The notes: generated by a model not told the origin, from the sequence alone. Counted from the stretch's first letter, positions 7,550-16,641 are shown. The stretch: 20,631 nucleotides of DNA from Candidatus Kaiserbacteria bacterium RIFCSPLOWO2_02_FULL_54_13 (GCA_001783465.1 MFMI01000012.1:6076-26706), one strand, 5' to 3'. Numbers and translations: made by a program.

Positions 7550-7803
7550 TCTCGTCCAAGCTTCTTGAACACTTCCCCATATTCTGCCAGGGCCTTATCT
7601 ATGGCCGCATCTATCTGTTTCTTACTATGCACGCCTACCGTATCCTCTAGTAAACCCAGTAGAGATTCGTATGGGATAACGTAATTACGGCCGACCTTCG
7701 TGGCTTGTATCTTCCCCGATTTTATCTTTCGGAATATTTCTATACGGCTAAGGTGCAGGATATGAGCCACTTCTGCCGTAGAATACATGGATTTCTTGGT
7801 CAT
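7546..7803 (-). CDS. Excisionase-like HTH protein, probable antitoxin
   Basis: An 85-residue protein with an N-terminal winged helix-turn-helix of the excisionase/MerR-like type (YSTAEVAHILHLSR...IRKIKSGKI-like, residues ~7-50) and a charged helical C-terminus (KKQIDAAIDKALAEYGEVF) that could bind the partner toxin. It is first in the two-gene unit and overlaps the Doc gene by four bases. A 14-base perfect palindrome just upstream is a good autoregulatory operator. No Phd or Fic-inhibitory (S/T)xxxE(G/N) antitoxin signature is visible, so the antitoxin role rests on position and size. A stand-alone regulator is the alternative. Confidence 0.78.
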   Translation of the reverse strand: MTKKSMYSTAEVAHILHLSRIEIFRKIKSGKIQATKVGRNYVIPYESLLGLLEDTVGVHSKKQIDAAIDKALAEYGEVFKKLGRE

Positions 7804-7812
7804 TTTTGAATA

Positions 7813-7826
7813 GTAACATATGTTAC
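7813..7826. promoter_or_regulatory. Palindromic operator of the HTH/Doc pair
   Basis: GTAACATATGTTAC is a perfect 14-base palindrome, ten bases before the HTH start. On the minus strand it overlaps a TACTAT -10 candidate (7810-7815) whose transcript would start at the ATG. This placement suits autorepression by the HTH product. Confidence 0.6.
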
Positions 7827-7834
7827 CTATCGGA

Positions 7835-7918
7835 ATGGTTGGTAGCTCATTCCACCCGTGGAAGGTGTTTTCTCAAACGCGCGGCTGGGAGGTTGTCTCC
7901 TACAACGAACAGCCGTGA
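7835..7918 (+). pseudogene. Phosphatase tail copy B (3' remnant)
   Basis: Bases 7849-7918 match the last 70 bases of the phosphatase gene (7058-7127); I count 56 of 70 identical. In frame it reads SFHPWKVFSQTRGWEVVSYNEQP then stop. In the better-matched part most base differences are silent third positions, so it came from a once-functional coding sequence. A 27-residue mini-frame could start at the ATG at 7835, but no phosphatase core precedes it. The next gene's stop codon begins at the following base. Confidence 0.8.
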
Positions 7919-9001
7919 CTATCGCGGCGCGAGCATCTGTTTGAAGAGCTCGTATGCCGGTCTCTTTTGGTAATCCGCAGACAAAAGACCGAATTCCTCG
8001 GTATCGTTAAAATCGCGGAGGGAGAACCAGAACCACGCCGGAACTGCCGACAATTCGCTTTTAACCTGATTCAAAGAATCTACCCGCGTGCCCTCGTCGG
8101 TCGTGCCGAGTTCGTTGAACCATATGGTCTTCGCAGAATCTCCATAGAGCGCGGTAAATGCCCGGATGGCGGCGGCCTTCTCTATAAATCCTCCGCCCGT
8201 TCCGAAAGATTCATACGGATGATACGCCAGCACGTCAAAACAATCCTTCCCGCCAAGTTCATACAACTGCTTCATAAATGTCCGGGCGTTCATATAGGTT
8301 CTGCTGTCGCTCACGCCGGAGAGTCCGCCCAGCACAATCACTGCGCTTGGGTCGGCCTCGTGAATGCCTTTGTTTGCGGCAGCGAGGAAATTAAGATATG
8401 TGCTCACGTCTACGCTGTCTCCCGCCTTGAACGGCCCCTCTCTTACCCTAAAAAATCCGAATCCCGGCAGATTCGGCTCGTTAAAAATCTCGTAGTAGCG
8501 TACCTTCCCGCGGTTGCGTGCCGCAAGCTCTTTGGCAAAGGCATACGTCGCGTCCCATCTCCCTTGTTTGTCTTTGGCCCATACCCAGTCGGGTACGTAC
8601 GTAACTGAAAGGAGCAGATGTATATTGTTCTGGTTTAGAACGCGCGCAGTATTGTCTATGGCATCCCACCGGCGGATTGCGCCCTCGGATGTCTCAATGT
8701 CTGACCAGTAGAAGTCGGTGCGCACCCATTTCACGCCCAAGTCCAGAAGATAAGGGAGGTCTTTCATTGTAAAACCTGCCGGTTGACCGATTCCCAAAAT
8801 ATTCGTCTCTATAGGTTCAGTCGTGCGAATGCACCCTGGAACGCCTGCGATAGGCGCTGTTGAGGAAGTGCTCTGCTCTCCACCGGGCGGGAACGATATA
8901 GAAGGTTCTGCTAGTACACTTCCCCGCTGATTAATGTACCGCAATCCGAAAAAGACGACCGCGAGAATCAATAATAGAATGAAAATGTATCGGAGCTTCA
9001 T
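7919..9001 (-). CDS. Membrane-anchored clan-A glycoside hydrolase (GH39/GH5-like)
   Basis: A 360-residue protein with one N-terminal membrane span (about residues 4-22), a Ser/Thr/Pro linker and a TIM-barrel hydrolase domain (about 60-355). Two motifs fit a retaining clan-A glycosidase: YEIFNEPN with acid/base Glu175, and WFNELG with nucleophile Glu297, at barrel-like spacing. It probably acts on an oligosaccharide outside the cell; the substrate cannot be told. The longer frame starting at 9046 runs through the phosphatase-tail copy and promoter; the ATG at 9001 gives a proper Lys-Arg-then-hydrophobic anchor. An extended -10 (TGGTATGCT, 9008-9016) predicts a leaderless message. The stop codon abuts tail copy B. 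Confidence 0.85.
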   Translation of the reverse strand: MKLRYIFILLLILAVVFFGLRYINQRGSVLAEPSISFPPGGEQSTSSTAPIAGVPGCIRTTEPIETNILGIGQPAGFTMKDLPYLLDLGVKWVRTDFYWSDIETSEGAIRRWDAIDNTARVLNQNNIHLLLSVTYVPDWVWAKDKQGRWDATYAFAKELAARNRGKVRYYEIFNEPNLPGFGFFRVREGPFKAGDSVDVSTYLNFLAAANKGIHEADPSAVIVLGGLSGVSDSRTYMNARTFMKQLYELGGKDCFDVLAYHPYESFGTGGGFIEKAAAIRAFTALYGDSAKTIWFNELGTTDEGTRVDSLNQVKSELSAVPAWFWFSLRDFNDTEEFGLLSADYQKRPAYELFKQMLAPR

Positions 9002-9007
9002 CCTGAA

Positions 9008-9016
9008 AGCATACCA
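9008..9016 (-). promoter_or_regulatory. Extended -10 of the hydrolase gene
   Basis: TGGTATGCT on the minus strand, seven bases before the ATG at 9001. It lies inside the upstream edge of phosphatase tail copy C. Confidence 0.5.
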
Positions 9017-9071
9017 CCTGCAGAAAACCCGCGGCTGGGAGGTCATTTCCTACAACGAGCAACCGGGATGA
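9012..9071 (+). pseudogene. Phosphatase tail copy C (3' remnant)
   Basis: In frame this reads YHLQKTRGWEVISYNEQPG then stop. From the Thr codon to the Pro codon, 33 of 39 bases match copy B, with several silent differences. No phosphatase core lies upstream; the hydrolase gene fills that space on the other strand. Confidence 0.75.
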
Positions 9072-9111
9072 AGAATCTTGTAAACCTTTCATTATAAAAT
9101 CTTCAGCCCAA

Positions 9112-9151
9112 AATCTCCCTATCTTTGCCGACCGTCAGGAATAGGGAGATT
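9112..9151. repeat. 11-base inverted repeat upstream of the 62-residue gene
   Basis: AATCTCCCTAT and its exact complement ATAGGGAGATT are separated by 18 bases. The right arm runs into a TTGACA hexamer (9150-9155). With 17 bases to GAATAT (9173-9178) this could be a promoter, the repeat acting as an operator or upstream hairpin. No U-run follows, so not a terminator. Confidence 0.5.
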
Positions 9152-9210
9152 GACATGCCTGGAGAAAAAGAGGAATATGGCAATTAGGACTGACGCGGAC
9201 ATCAACTTAC

Positions 9211-9216
9211 AGGAGG
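9211..9216 (+). promoter_or_regulatory. Strong Shine-Dalgarno deciding the 9222 start
   Basis: AGGAGG lies five bases before the ATG at 9222. It is the only near-perfect Shine-Dalgarno I found in the window; most neighbours have none. It rules out the longer frame starting at 9150. Confidence 0.8.
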
Positions 9217-9221
9217 ATGAA

Positions 9222-9410
9222 ATGTCTAGAGAATATAATGAACAGGAAAGCGGACGACTTTTCCGTTCATGTAAGCGTTTACTAAACGCAAAAGAGCGCA
9301 AAGATGGTGATCTTGCATTGGTTACGCTTCTAATCATTGCCGTGGAGGCCCGCAGTGCGTTCTATGATGCGTTGGACGCCTCGCGTGTAAGAGCAGAAGT
9401 GGAGAAATGA
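9222..9410 (+). CDS. 62-residue helical protein, unknown
   Basis: No family recognised. A short charged protein, probably two helices: an acidic/basic N-terminus (SREYNEQESGRLFRSCKRLLNAKERK) and a more hydrophobic segment (LALVTLLIIAVEARSAFYDAL) that is amphipathic rather than a clear membrane span, ending in a Lys/Glu tail. One Cys. It has a strong Shine-Dalgarno and is followed within about a dozen bases by a good terminator, so it is a self-contained transcription unit. That and the inverted repeat upstream make it look regulated and well translated. A small regulator or phage-like gene is possible; neither is shown. Confidence 0.7.
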   Translation: MSREYNEQESGRLFRSCKRLLNAKERKDGDLALVTLLIIAVEARSAFYDALDASRVRAEVEK

Positions 9411-9421
9411 GTTTGCTTGCG

Positions 9422-9448
9422 AAAAGCCGGGCACCGCCCGGCTTTTTT
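9422..9448 (+). terminator. Rho-independent terminator
   Basis: The stem AAAAGCCGGGC / GCCCGGCTTTT has a three-base loop (ACC) and runs into six T, just after the 62-residue gene. On the minus strand the same stem is followed by only four T, so it may also stop groEL transcripts, less efficiently. Confidence 0.9.
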
Positions 9449-9458
9449 ATTTCACTCA

Positions 9459-9496
9459 TGTACCTTATTTCACGCTATAGCGTAAAAGATGGTACA
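9459..9496. repeat. 38-base imperfect palindrome downstream of groEL
   Basis: TGTACC and GGTACA enclose a perfect inner palindrome ACGCTATAGCGT (9472-9483), with partly matching bases between. It lies 25 bases after the groEL stop, before the shared terminator stem. It may be a 3' end structure or a protein site. Confidence 0.5.
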
Positions 9497-9520
9497 CGCG
9501 ATTTTCCAACGCAAACGCAA

Positions 9521-11523
<2,003 letters not shown>

Positions 11524-11569
11524 GGTGTTCTATATAAATGAATAATCGCCCTCTCGCACGTGTAGGGGG

Positions 11570-11598
11570 AGTATAAAGAAAACCCTGTTTTTATGCAA
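11570..11598 (-). promoter_or_regulatory. groES-groEL promoter
   Basis: TTGCAT (11593-11598), a 17-base spacer and TATACT (11570-11575) on the minus strand. The leader would be about 40 bases. The -35 lies just past the stop codon of the coiled-coil gene. No CIRCE-type GAGTGCTAA inverted repeat is present. Confidence 0.75.
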
Positions 11599-11600
11599 CT

Positions 11601-11933
11601 TTATTTTGAAAGCGTCGTGCCAGTCGCTTTCGCGAGTTCTTGGATATGAATACCATGACGACGAGCGGTAATCGCGCCCATTTTGTTTTCTTGGTCCAGT
11701 TCGGCAATCTTGCCCGCATAACCATCCATGATGGTAATTAATTTATCAATCTTTTCTTCGGTTCGAATATCTGATGCTCTCATTGCATCCACCTCGGACT
11801 TGAAATCGAACTTTTCGAGGCTCGACATGGCCAGCTTGTTTCGCAGGAGATCTAGTCCATCGCGTATCGCACTGACCTCCTTTTTTGTCGCGAAATTTTC
11901 GACCAGAAACTTTTTGTCATCCTTGGTCAACAT
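11601..11933 (-). CDS. Small coiled-coil protein, unknown
   Basis: About 110 residues, strongly helical and charged. It has heptad-like stretches (KKEVSAIRDGLDLLRNKL and RTEEKIDKLITIMDGYAGKIAELD), so probably a coiled-coil oligomer. The start LTKDDKKFLVENFATKKEV resembles small coiled-coil proteins seen in many CPR genomes; no function is known to me. The ATG at 11933 was chosen over that at 11978 because an extended -10 (TGGTATACT, 11941-11949) lies between them and would give a leaderless message from 11933. It is transcribed away from the secreted-protein gene at 12043. Confidence 0.7.
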   Translation of the reverse strand: MLTKDDKKFLVENFATKKEVSAIRDGLDLLRNKLAMSSLEKFDFKSEVDAMRASDIRTEEKIDKLITIMDGYAGKIAELDQENKMGAITARRHGIHIQELAKATGTTLSK

Positions 11934-11940
11934 ACGAGAC

Positions 11941-11949
11941 AGTATACCA
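11941..11949 (-). promoter_or_regulatory. Extended -10 of the coiled-coil gene
   Basis: TGGTATACT on the minus strand, seven bases before the ATG at 11933. No good -35 is seen at consensus spacing. Confidence 0.6.
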
Positions 11950-12004
11950 CTCCTTACCTGCTTCAAATCGCTATCCACTCCGCGCTATTGCCCGCGCGGG
12001 GGGG

Positions 12005-12013
12005 TGGTATAAT
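12005..12013 (+). promoter_or_regulatory. Extended -10 of the first secreted-protein gene
   Basis: TGGTATAAT, a consensus extended -10. Transcription would begin at about 12020, about 20 bases before the ATG at 12043. No matching -35. Confidence 0.65.
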
Positions 12014-12042
12014 TGCCTCGTTACCAATTCCTAGCCATATTC

Positions 12043-14217
12043 ATGAAAAAATACGCCTTTGGTGCTGCTTTTCTCCTCGCCGCCCTCATCACTCCCCTCG
12101 CCCCAGCCCAAGCGGCTGGCCTTACTACAGAACAAGCAACCAATCTCATTGCTGTTGTTCAAGCAGCTCCTGGCGTACCCGCGAGTGCCTTTGTTAATCT
12201 CATAACGGCTTTCTCGGACATAACAACAAACCAAGCGTCCAGTCTCATCACGGTCATTCAAGTAGCTCCTGGCGTACCCGCGAGTGCCTTTGTGCCTCTT
12301 CTCACCTCTTTCACGGTCGGTACTCCAGCAACACAGCCGGCGGAAGCAACTCTGACATCCGGCATCTCTCATCAGCCAAGTGTAGCAACTGTGACAGGAT
12401 TCCCTGTCACTATCGGGTGGAGTTCAAAAAACGCAACCTCATGCTCCATGAGTAAATCTGTCAACGGCGGAGCATCAGGTCCGGCTACCGTGTATGCTCC
12501 CGACACTGGGTGGTATAGCGACGCCGCTCATTTGAACGGTTCGGGTACAGCGATGCCGACCACTGTTGGTACTCATGTCTTCTCAATTACCTGTACCGGC
12601 CCTAGTGGCACGACTCCCGTTCAAAGTATCGCGCATACCGTCACCGCCTCCTGTCCGATGGGAATAACACAGACGAGTACGGGTACGTGCACATCCCCCT
12701 CCGCCCCCACCATCACTTCCATCAGCCCGACATCAGCGAAGGCCGGCGACACGATCACCGTCATTGGCAAAAATCTCTACGGCGGTAGTTTCTCCAGCGT
12801 TCCCTTTACCTTGAGCGGCGGAACAACAGGTACTGTCAACGGAACGGCGAAAACTGTGGATATGAGCGGCTCGTACTTCACATTCGTCGTGCCTTCCAAC
12901 TTCAGCGTCGGCACAACCTATACGGTCGCGGTTGATTCCGGCAAGAGTTCAAAGACGTTTACGGTGATTTCTGGAACGACGACCGTTGCCCCTCCTCCGA
13001 TTAGCAATGTAAAAGCGTATGTGTCCAGTTCTCCGAACGGACCGTGGGTGCAGAACGGTTCGGTGGCCAGCAACCAAACTCTGTATATCAAAACGACCGG
13101 ATTGGACAAATCAATTCCCCCGAAAGCGTGCGCCGGCAATAGTTCTGCTTGTGCAATGGTATCCAGTTTCCGCGAGTATACGTCGGCCGAATGGGGCACC
13201 AGCACGACTGAAGTGATAACAAGTTCTGCCGCGGGCGTGTGGCCGATAGGCACGTACTACGGCTATCTCTATTATTCTGCAACGGGAATCCAACAAATCC
13301 CAGGCGGCTCGTTCACTGTCACTGTCCCGACTACCACCATTGCGCCGACCATCACCTCTCTTTTGCCCGCCTCTGGCAAAATAGGAACAATGATCGGAAT
13401 CTATGGTTCCGGTTTTACCTCAAGTAATGACATTTATTTCAACTGGTCTCTCATCGCATCAAACGTTGTGGCAACCAATCTCGGTCTCGGATTTACTGTC
13501 CCCAGTTTCTTTGCCAATAGCTGTCCCTCTGGATATTGCGCAAACTCGGTCACTCCGGGTAACTACAGTGTTCAAGTGGTGAACACCAACGGCAAGAGCA
13601 ATATGGTTACGTTCACGGTGACAAGCGGGACTACCAGTCCTATTACCCCCGTCATCTCTTCCGTCAGCCCGACATCAGTGAAAGCAGGCGATACGATTAC
13701 CGTCTACGGCTCCAATCTCTACGGCAACAATTGGACCAGCGTCCCCTTCACCTTGGATGGCGCTGCCGGAACGGCGAGTTCTGTGAACCTCTACGGAACC
13801 TCCTTCACGTTCGTGGTTCCTTCCACCATGAGCGCCGGCACGCACACAGTCGCGGTTGACTCCGGCAAGAGTTCAAAGACGTTTACCGTGACCGCACCGA
13901 TCTCCCTGTCTCCGGGCACGACCCAGACGGCGAGCGTTGGGAACGCCATCACGAGCGCGATGGGCGGTGTGTCTGCTCCGACCGCGAGCTTCAGCTACGA
14001 GTGGAGCCACGACTTGCAAATCGGCTCCCCGTATTTTGAAGATGTTAAAGCTCTGCAGATGGCGCTTACCTTCCAGGACCTCTATAGAGACGAGATAACC
14101 GGCGGATTCTACAATCAAACGTACCTCGCCGTGAAGGCATTCCAGCAGAAGTACGGCATTGAGGCGACCGGCTTCGTCGGCCCTATGACGCGCTCCAAAT
14201 TGAACGCGCTGTACTAA
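12043..14217 (+). CDS. Secreted IPT/TIG-repeat protein with peptidoglycan-binding domain
   Basis: A 724-residue secreted protein. In order: signal peptide (MKKYAFGAAFLLAALITPLAPAQA); two 33-residue helical repeats with PGVPASAF; an Ig-like region with Cys (about 110-215); TIG domain 1 (about 221-308); a less clear beta region with Cys; TIG 2 (434-526); TIG 3 (535-616); a Ser/Ala linker; and a C-terminal peptidoglycan-binding domain (about 660-724, EDVKALQMAL...AVKAFQQKYGI...TGFVGPMTRSKLN). TIG domains are Ig-like folds of surface proteins; the last domain should hold the protein on the wall. A cell-surface or adhesion role is inference. The frame continues upstream to a TTG at 12013, inside the -10; the ATG at 12043 gives the proper signal peptide. 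Confidence 0.88.
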   Translation: MKKYAFGAAFLLAALITPLAPAQAAGLTTEQATNLIAVVQAAPGVPASAFVNLITAFSDITTNQASSLITVIQVAPGVPASAFVPLLTSFTVGTPATQPAEATLTSGISHQPSVATVTGFPVTIGWSSKNATSCSMSKSVNGGASGPATVYAPDTGWYSDAAHLNGSGTAMPTTVGTHVFSITCTGPSGTTPVQSIAHTVTASCPMGITQTSTGTCTSPSAPTITSISPTSAKAGDTITVIGKNLYGGSFSSVPFTLSGGTTGTVNGTAKTVDMSGSYFTFVVPSNFSVGTTYTVAVDSGKSSKTFTVISGTTTVAPPPISNVKAYVSSSPNGPWVQNGSVASNQTLYIKTTGLDKSIPPKACAGNSSACAMVSSFREYTSAEWGTSTTEVITSSAAGVWPIGTYYGYLYYSATGIQQIPGGSFTVTVPTTTIAPTITSLLPASGKIGTMIGIYGSGFTSSNDIYFNWSLIASNVVATNLGLGFTVPSFFANSCPSGYCANSVTPGNYSVQVVNTNGKSNMVTFTVTSGTTSPITPVISSVSPTSVKAGDTITVYGSNLYGNNWTSVPFTLDGAAGTASSVNLYGTSFTFVVPSTMSAGTHTVAVDSGKSSKTFTVTAPISLSPGTTQTASVGNAITSAMGGVSAPTASFSYEWSHDLQIGSPYFEDVKALQMALTFQDLYRDEITGGFYNQTYLAVKAFQQKYGIEATGFVGPMTRSKLNALY
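12121..12318 (+). repeat. Two 99-base direct repeats encoding 33-residue units
   Basis: The units read TTEQATNLIAVVQAAPGVPA... and TTNQASSLITVIQVAPGVPA.... A core of about 35 bases (12160-12194 and 12259-12293) differs at one position that I can see, while the rest has diverged, which suggests gene conversion or selection on the core. Confidence 0.75.
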
Positions 14218-14247
14218 ATCGTCATACGGGATGTCCACCTCGCCCGA

Positions 14248-14275
14248 TTGAGTTTTGCGGGTGGCGTTGTATTGT
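14248..14275 (+). promoter_or_regulatory. Possible promoter of the second secreted-protein gene
   Basis: TTGAGT (14248-14253), 16 bases, TATTGT (14270-14275). Both boxes are imperfect. A weak CCACC/GGTGG stem overlaps it. Read-through from the upstream gene is equally possible. Confidence 0.35.
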
Positions 14276-14294
14276 TAGCCTGTTACTCTCTCGC

Positions 14295-16547
14295 ATGAAA
14301 AAATACCTTTTTAGCGTTGCCCTGTCGCTCGCCTCCTTCTCTCCCGCGTTCGCACAGGCACAGACGACGGGCATCCTCACTCCAGCCCAAATTGAAGCGG
14401 TCCTTCAGTTCATCCAATCCTTCAATGTCGACCAGGCCATTATTGACAATGTGCGAATCGCTCTCAATAGCGAAGTCCCTGCGACAGGGACGTGTGTCGC
14501 TCCCGCTGGTACAGTTGCGGGCGGTGTTGCTCCCATCATCACCCTCATCTACCCCACGAACATCATGGCCGGACAACCGACCAACATCGTCGGCTATGGG
14601 TCCAATCTCCAGTCCTGTGTGACAATCATCTATACCGGCTCTGCGAGCGGCTCCTTCCAGCTCACCCCTATCTCTTCGGGCAAGTTCCAATTCAACTCCA
14701 GCCTATTCTCCCCAGGCTCCTACTCTTTCTATGTGAAGAATCCCGATGGCAAGAGTTCAGGGGGCCTCGCATTCAAGATTGGGGGGGCTCAAACTGGCGG
14801 GTCCTGCAGCAGCTCTCCCGTCACCACCACACCTGCCCCCGCTTCAGCGCCTGTGGCGATTCCTAGTTCCTGTTTCGGACGTACGGTTATACCGCATATA
14901 GTGGATGAGGTAACGGGTAATATTTCTGGAGAAGTGAAATATTCTAATGGCGCTTTCGCGATGGAGGGTAATAAGATGCACGTCACGCGCTTCAAGACGG
15001 AAAGCGCGGGTTATTTGATTGGAAGAATGGGCTGGGTTGGCGATGCAAATGTTGCGGGGTCATCTGGATTTACTATAGGATTCATTTCTTCTGTCCCGTG
15101 TGACTATACCGGAGCCTATAACAATGGCCTGACTGCCAGAGGACCGGGCGGCTATGGCGGTTGGGTTGGTCCGAAAAGTTCTTATGGCGATCTTCCGGTT
15201 CTTGCCGACAATCAGGTTCAAACATATTTTGACAATTGGGTTACTGCAAATACTTTCTTCGGTTATTTGCCGCCGGGTCTTAATCGCAAGGCCTACTTAA
15301 AGCCGAATACCTATTATTACCTCAACATAGTCAATTCGGAAGAGATTATCTCTCCATTTGACCAGGTTCCGGTTAAATATATTAAGACCGATGCAGACCT
15401 TACCGCTTCACCCGATACGTGCCTTGCGCCAGTGTGTACCTATCAAATTATCGGAGTAAACGCTTTTAGATACTTGCCCAACCCAACACCAGGGGGACAC
15501 GGGGGCAACCTTATCCCCGGCCTTCCTGCGCCTACAACAAGCGGGGGCACTTCAATAAGTTGTCCCGCTCCAACCGGTGGCTCCTGTGGTGGTGTCATCG
15601 TCACTCCCGCAACGGGAGGGAGTACCGTCACAACGTCTTCCCTCAAGTGGTGGTCATCAGCTGAATTTTACGTTGAGAGCATTCCAAAATGCGAAGATGT
15701 CGGCTATGCCAACATAGTCCACGGCCAGAGCTGTTCTTCAGAAGGATACAAATGCAGGAAGATACCTACCTACGCTTCTACGAAAATGGAGTTGTTCCAG
15801 TGTAAGATGACGCCGGATACAACCACTGCACCAGTGAATGGCACCTGTGGAACATCGGCATGCGGCTCATTCAGCTCACCTCCGACAACTGGCCTCTGCA
15901 ATACCGGCACTGCCTCTGCCGTCTCTGGTTCAGGGCCATTCTCCTGGTTCTGCAACGGGAGCAACGGTGGCAGTTCTGTCAGCTGTTCGGCTACCAAGAG
16001 CGGTACGGGTACGACACCTCCACCGCCCGCAGTGAGCTGTGGCGCGGGGGAGGTGTTTAACACCGCCTCTGGCGACCGTGATTGGTATGCAGAGAATGGC
16101 ATGCACCCAGTTCTGCTGTGGCCCATCCCGCCTGTTACGGGCTCCGGGAGCCTGGGGCGAGCAATCAAGATTGTCGCCGACAATGTGAAGTACCCACGCG
16201 GTGTTCAAATCGGGGGGGTCGATGAATTTGCCCAGAGTCCCGGAATATCAGGGGGCAAGGATTACGTCGTTAGCGAGTGCCCTCACAGCTTTGTGCCGGT
16301 AGCCGCTTCTACTTTTGAAGGAAGACAGCTGTGTACCTTGACCGGCGCTGGCAGGGTCGCCGGCCCTTTCCGTCTGCGTTTCGGACCTGCCGAGACGCGA
16401 ACATTCTTTGGTCAGACCCTGCCGACCCTAGATTGCCCACTCACTCCGGGAGGCACATACTACGTCAACTTCCGCGCGTATGACCAAAGTTACCCGACCG
16501 TGTCTTCCCAGTTTGTAATCCTCGACCGAGCGATAACGTCGGAGTGA
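14295..16547 (+). CDS. Large secreted multidomain protein with TIG-like domain
   Basis: A 750-residue secreted protein. In order: signal peptide (MKKYLFSVALSLASFSPAFAQA); a short helical segment (TPAQIEAVLQFIQSF) like that in the preceding gene's product; a TIG-like domain (about 78-166); a Thr/Pro/Ala linker; a Gly/Tyr/Asn-rich beta domain (about 193-395); Gly/Thr linkers with paired Cys; a Cys-rich module (about 515-571, GTCGTSACGSF...SWFCNGSNGGSSVSC) of a type I recall as repeated in CPR surface proteins; and a final beta domain (582-750). The two large beta domains share an ending (LKPNTYYYLNI / LTPGGTYYVNF) and may be related. No anchor is seen at the C-terminus. Probably a surface or released protein made with its neighbour; function unknown. 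The 193-395 segment is lower in GC than its flanks. Confidence 0.82.
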   Translation: MKKYLFSVALSLASFSPAFAQAQTTGILTPAQIEAVLQFIQSFNVDQAIIDNVRIALNSEVPATGTCVAPAGTVAGGVAPIITLIYPTNIMAGQPTNIVGYGSNLQSCVTIIYTGSASGSFQLTPISSGKFQFNSSLFSPGSYSFYVKNPDGKSSGGLAFKIGGAQTGGSCSSSPVTTTPAPASAPVAIPSSCFGRTVIPHIVDEVTGNISGEVKYSNGAFAMEGNKMHVTRFKTESAGYLIGRMGWVGDANVAGSSGFTIGFISSVPCDYTGAYNNGLTARGPGGYGGWVGPKSSYGDLPVLADNQVQTYFDNWVTANTFFGYLPPGLNRKAYLKPNTYYYLNIVNSEEIISPFDQVPVKYIKTDADLTASPDTCLAPVCTYQIIGVNAFRYLPNPTPGGHGGNLIPGLPAPTTSGGTSISCPAPTGGSCGGVIVTPATGGSTVTTSSLKWWSSAEFYVESIPKCEDVGYANIVHGQSCSSEGYKCRKIPTYASTKMELFQCKMTPDTTTAPVNGTCGTSACGSFSSPPTTGLCNTGTASAVSGSGPFSWFCNGSNGGSSVSCSATKSGTGTTPPPPAVSCGAGEVFNTASGDRDWYAENGMHPVLLWPIPPVTGSGSLGRAIKIVADNVKYPRGVQIGGVDEFAQSPGISGGKDYVVSECPHSFVPVAASTFEGRQLCTLTGAGRVAGPFRLRFGPAETRTFFGQTLPTLDCPLTPGGTYYVNFRAYDQSYPTVSSQFVILDRAITSE

Positions 16548-16580
16548 AATTCAATTAGTTAACACTGTTCGCACACGCTT

Positions 16581-16611
16581 GCCCCGTTAGAAATCTGATT
16601 TCTAACGGGGC
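16581..16611. repeat. Palindromic element, copy 2
   Basis: The same 15-1-15 palindrome as copy 1 (arm GCCCCGTTAGAAATC), differing only in reading orientation. It is preceded by CTT and followed by TTGCACA, as is copy 1 on the minus strand. It lies just before the secG promoter. No U-run follows, so terminator action for the upstream gene is doubtful. Confidence 0.9.
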
Positions 16612-16641
16612 TTGCACAGATTCTCCCACTCGTGCTACACT
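16612..16641 (+). promoter_or_regulatory. secG promoter
   Basis: TTGCAC (16612-16617), 18 bases, TACACT (16636-16641). The predicted start is about 16648, four bases before the secG ATG. The -35 is the flank of palindromic copy 2, as at csoR. Confidence 0.6.

Noticed and set aside
7835..7918. Functional 27-residue peptide gene
   Set aside because: The match to the phosphatase tail explains the open frame; no ribosome-binding site or independent start signal is visible.
11524..11600. CIRCE (HrcA) element before groES
   Set aside because: I looked for the GAGTGCTAA-type inverted repeat on both strands and found none; only a sigma-70-like promoter is visible.
12160..12293. CRISPR-like repeats in the first secreted-protein gene
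   Set aside because: Only two copies, in frame, coding for a protein repeat; no spacer array.
16581..16611. Palindrome as a rho-independent terminator
   Set aside because: The stem is strong but no U-run follows on either strand, and copy 1 lies between divergent genes where no terminator is needed.
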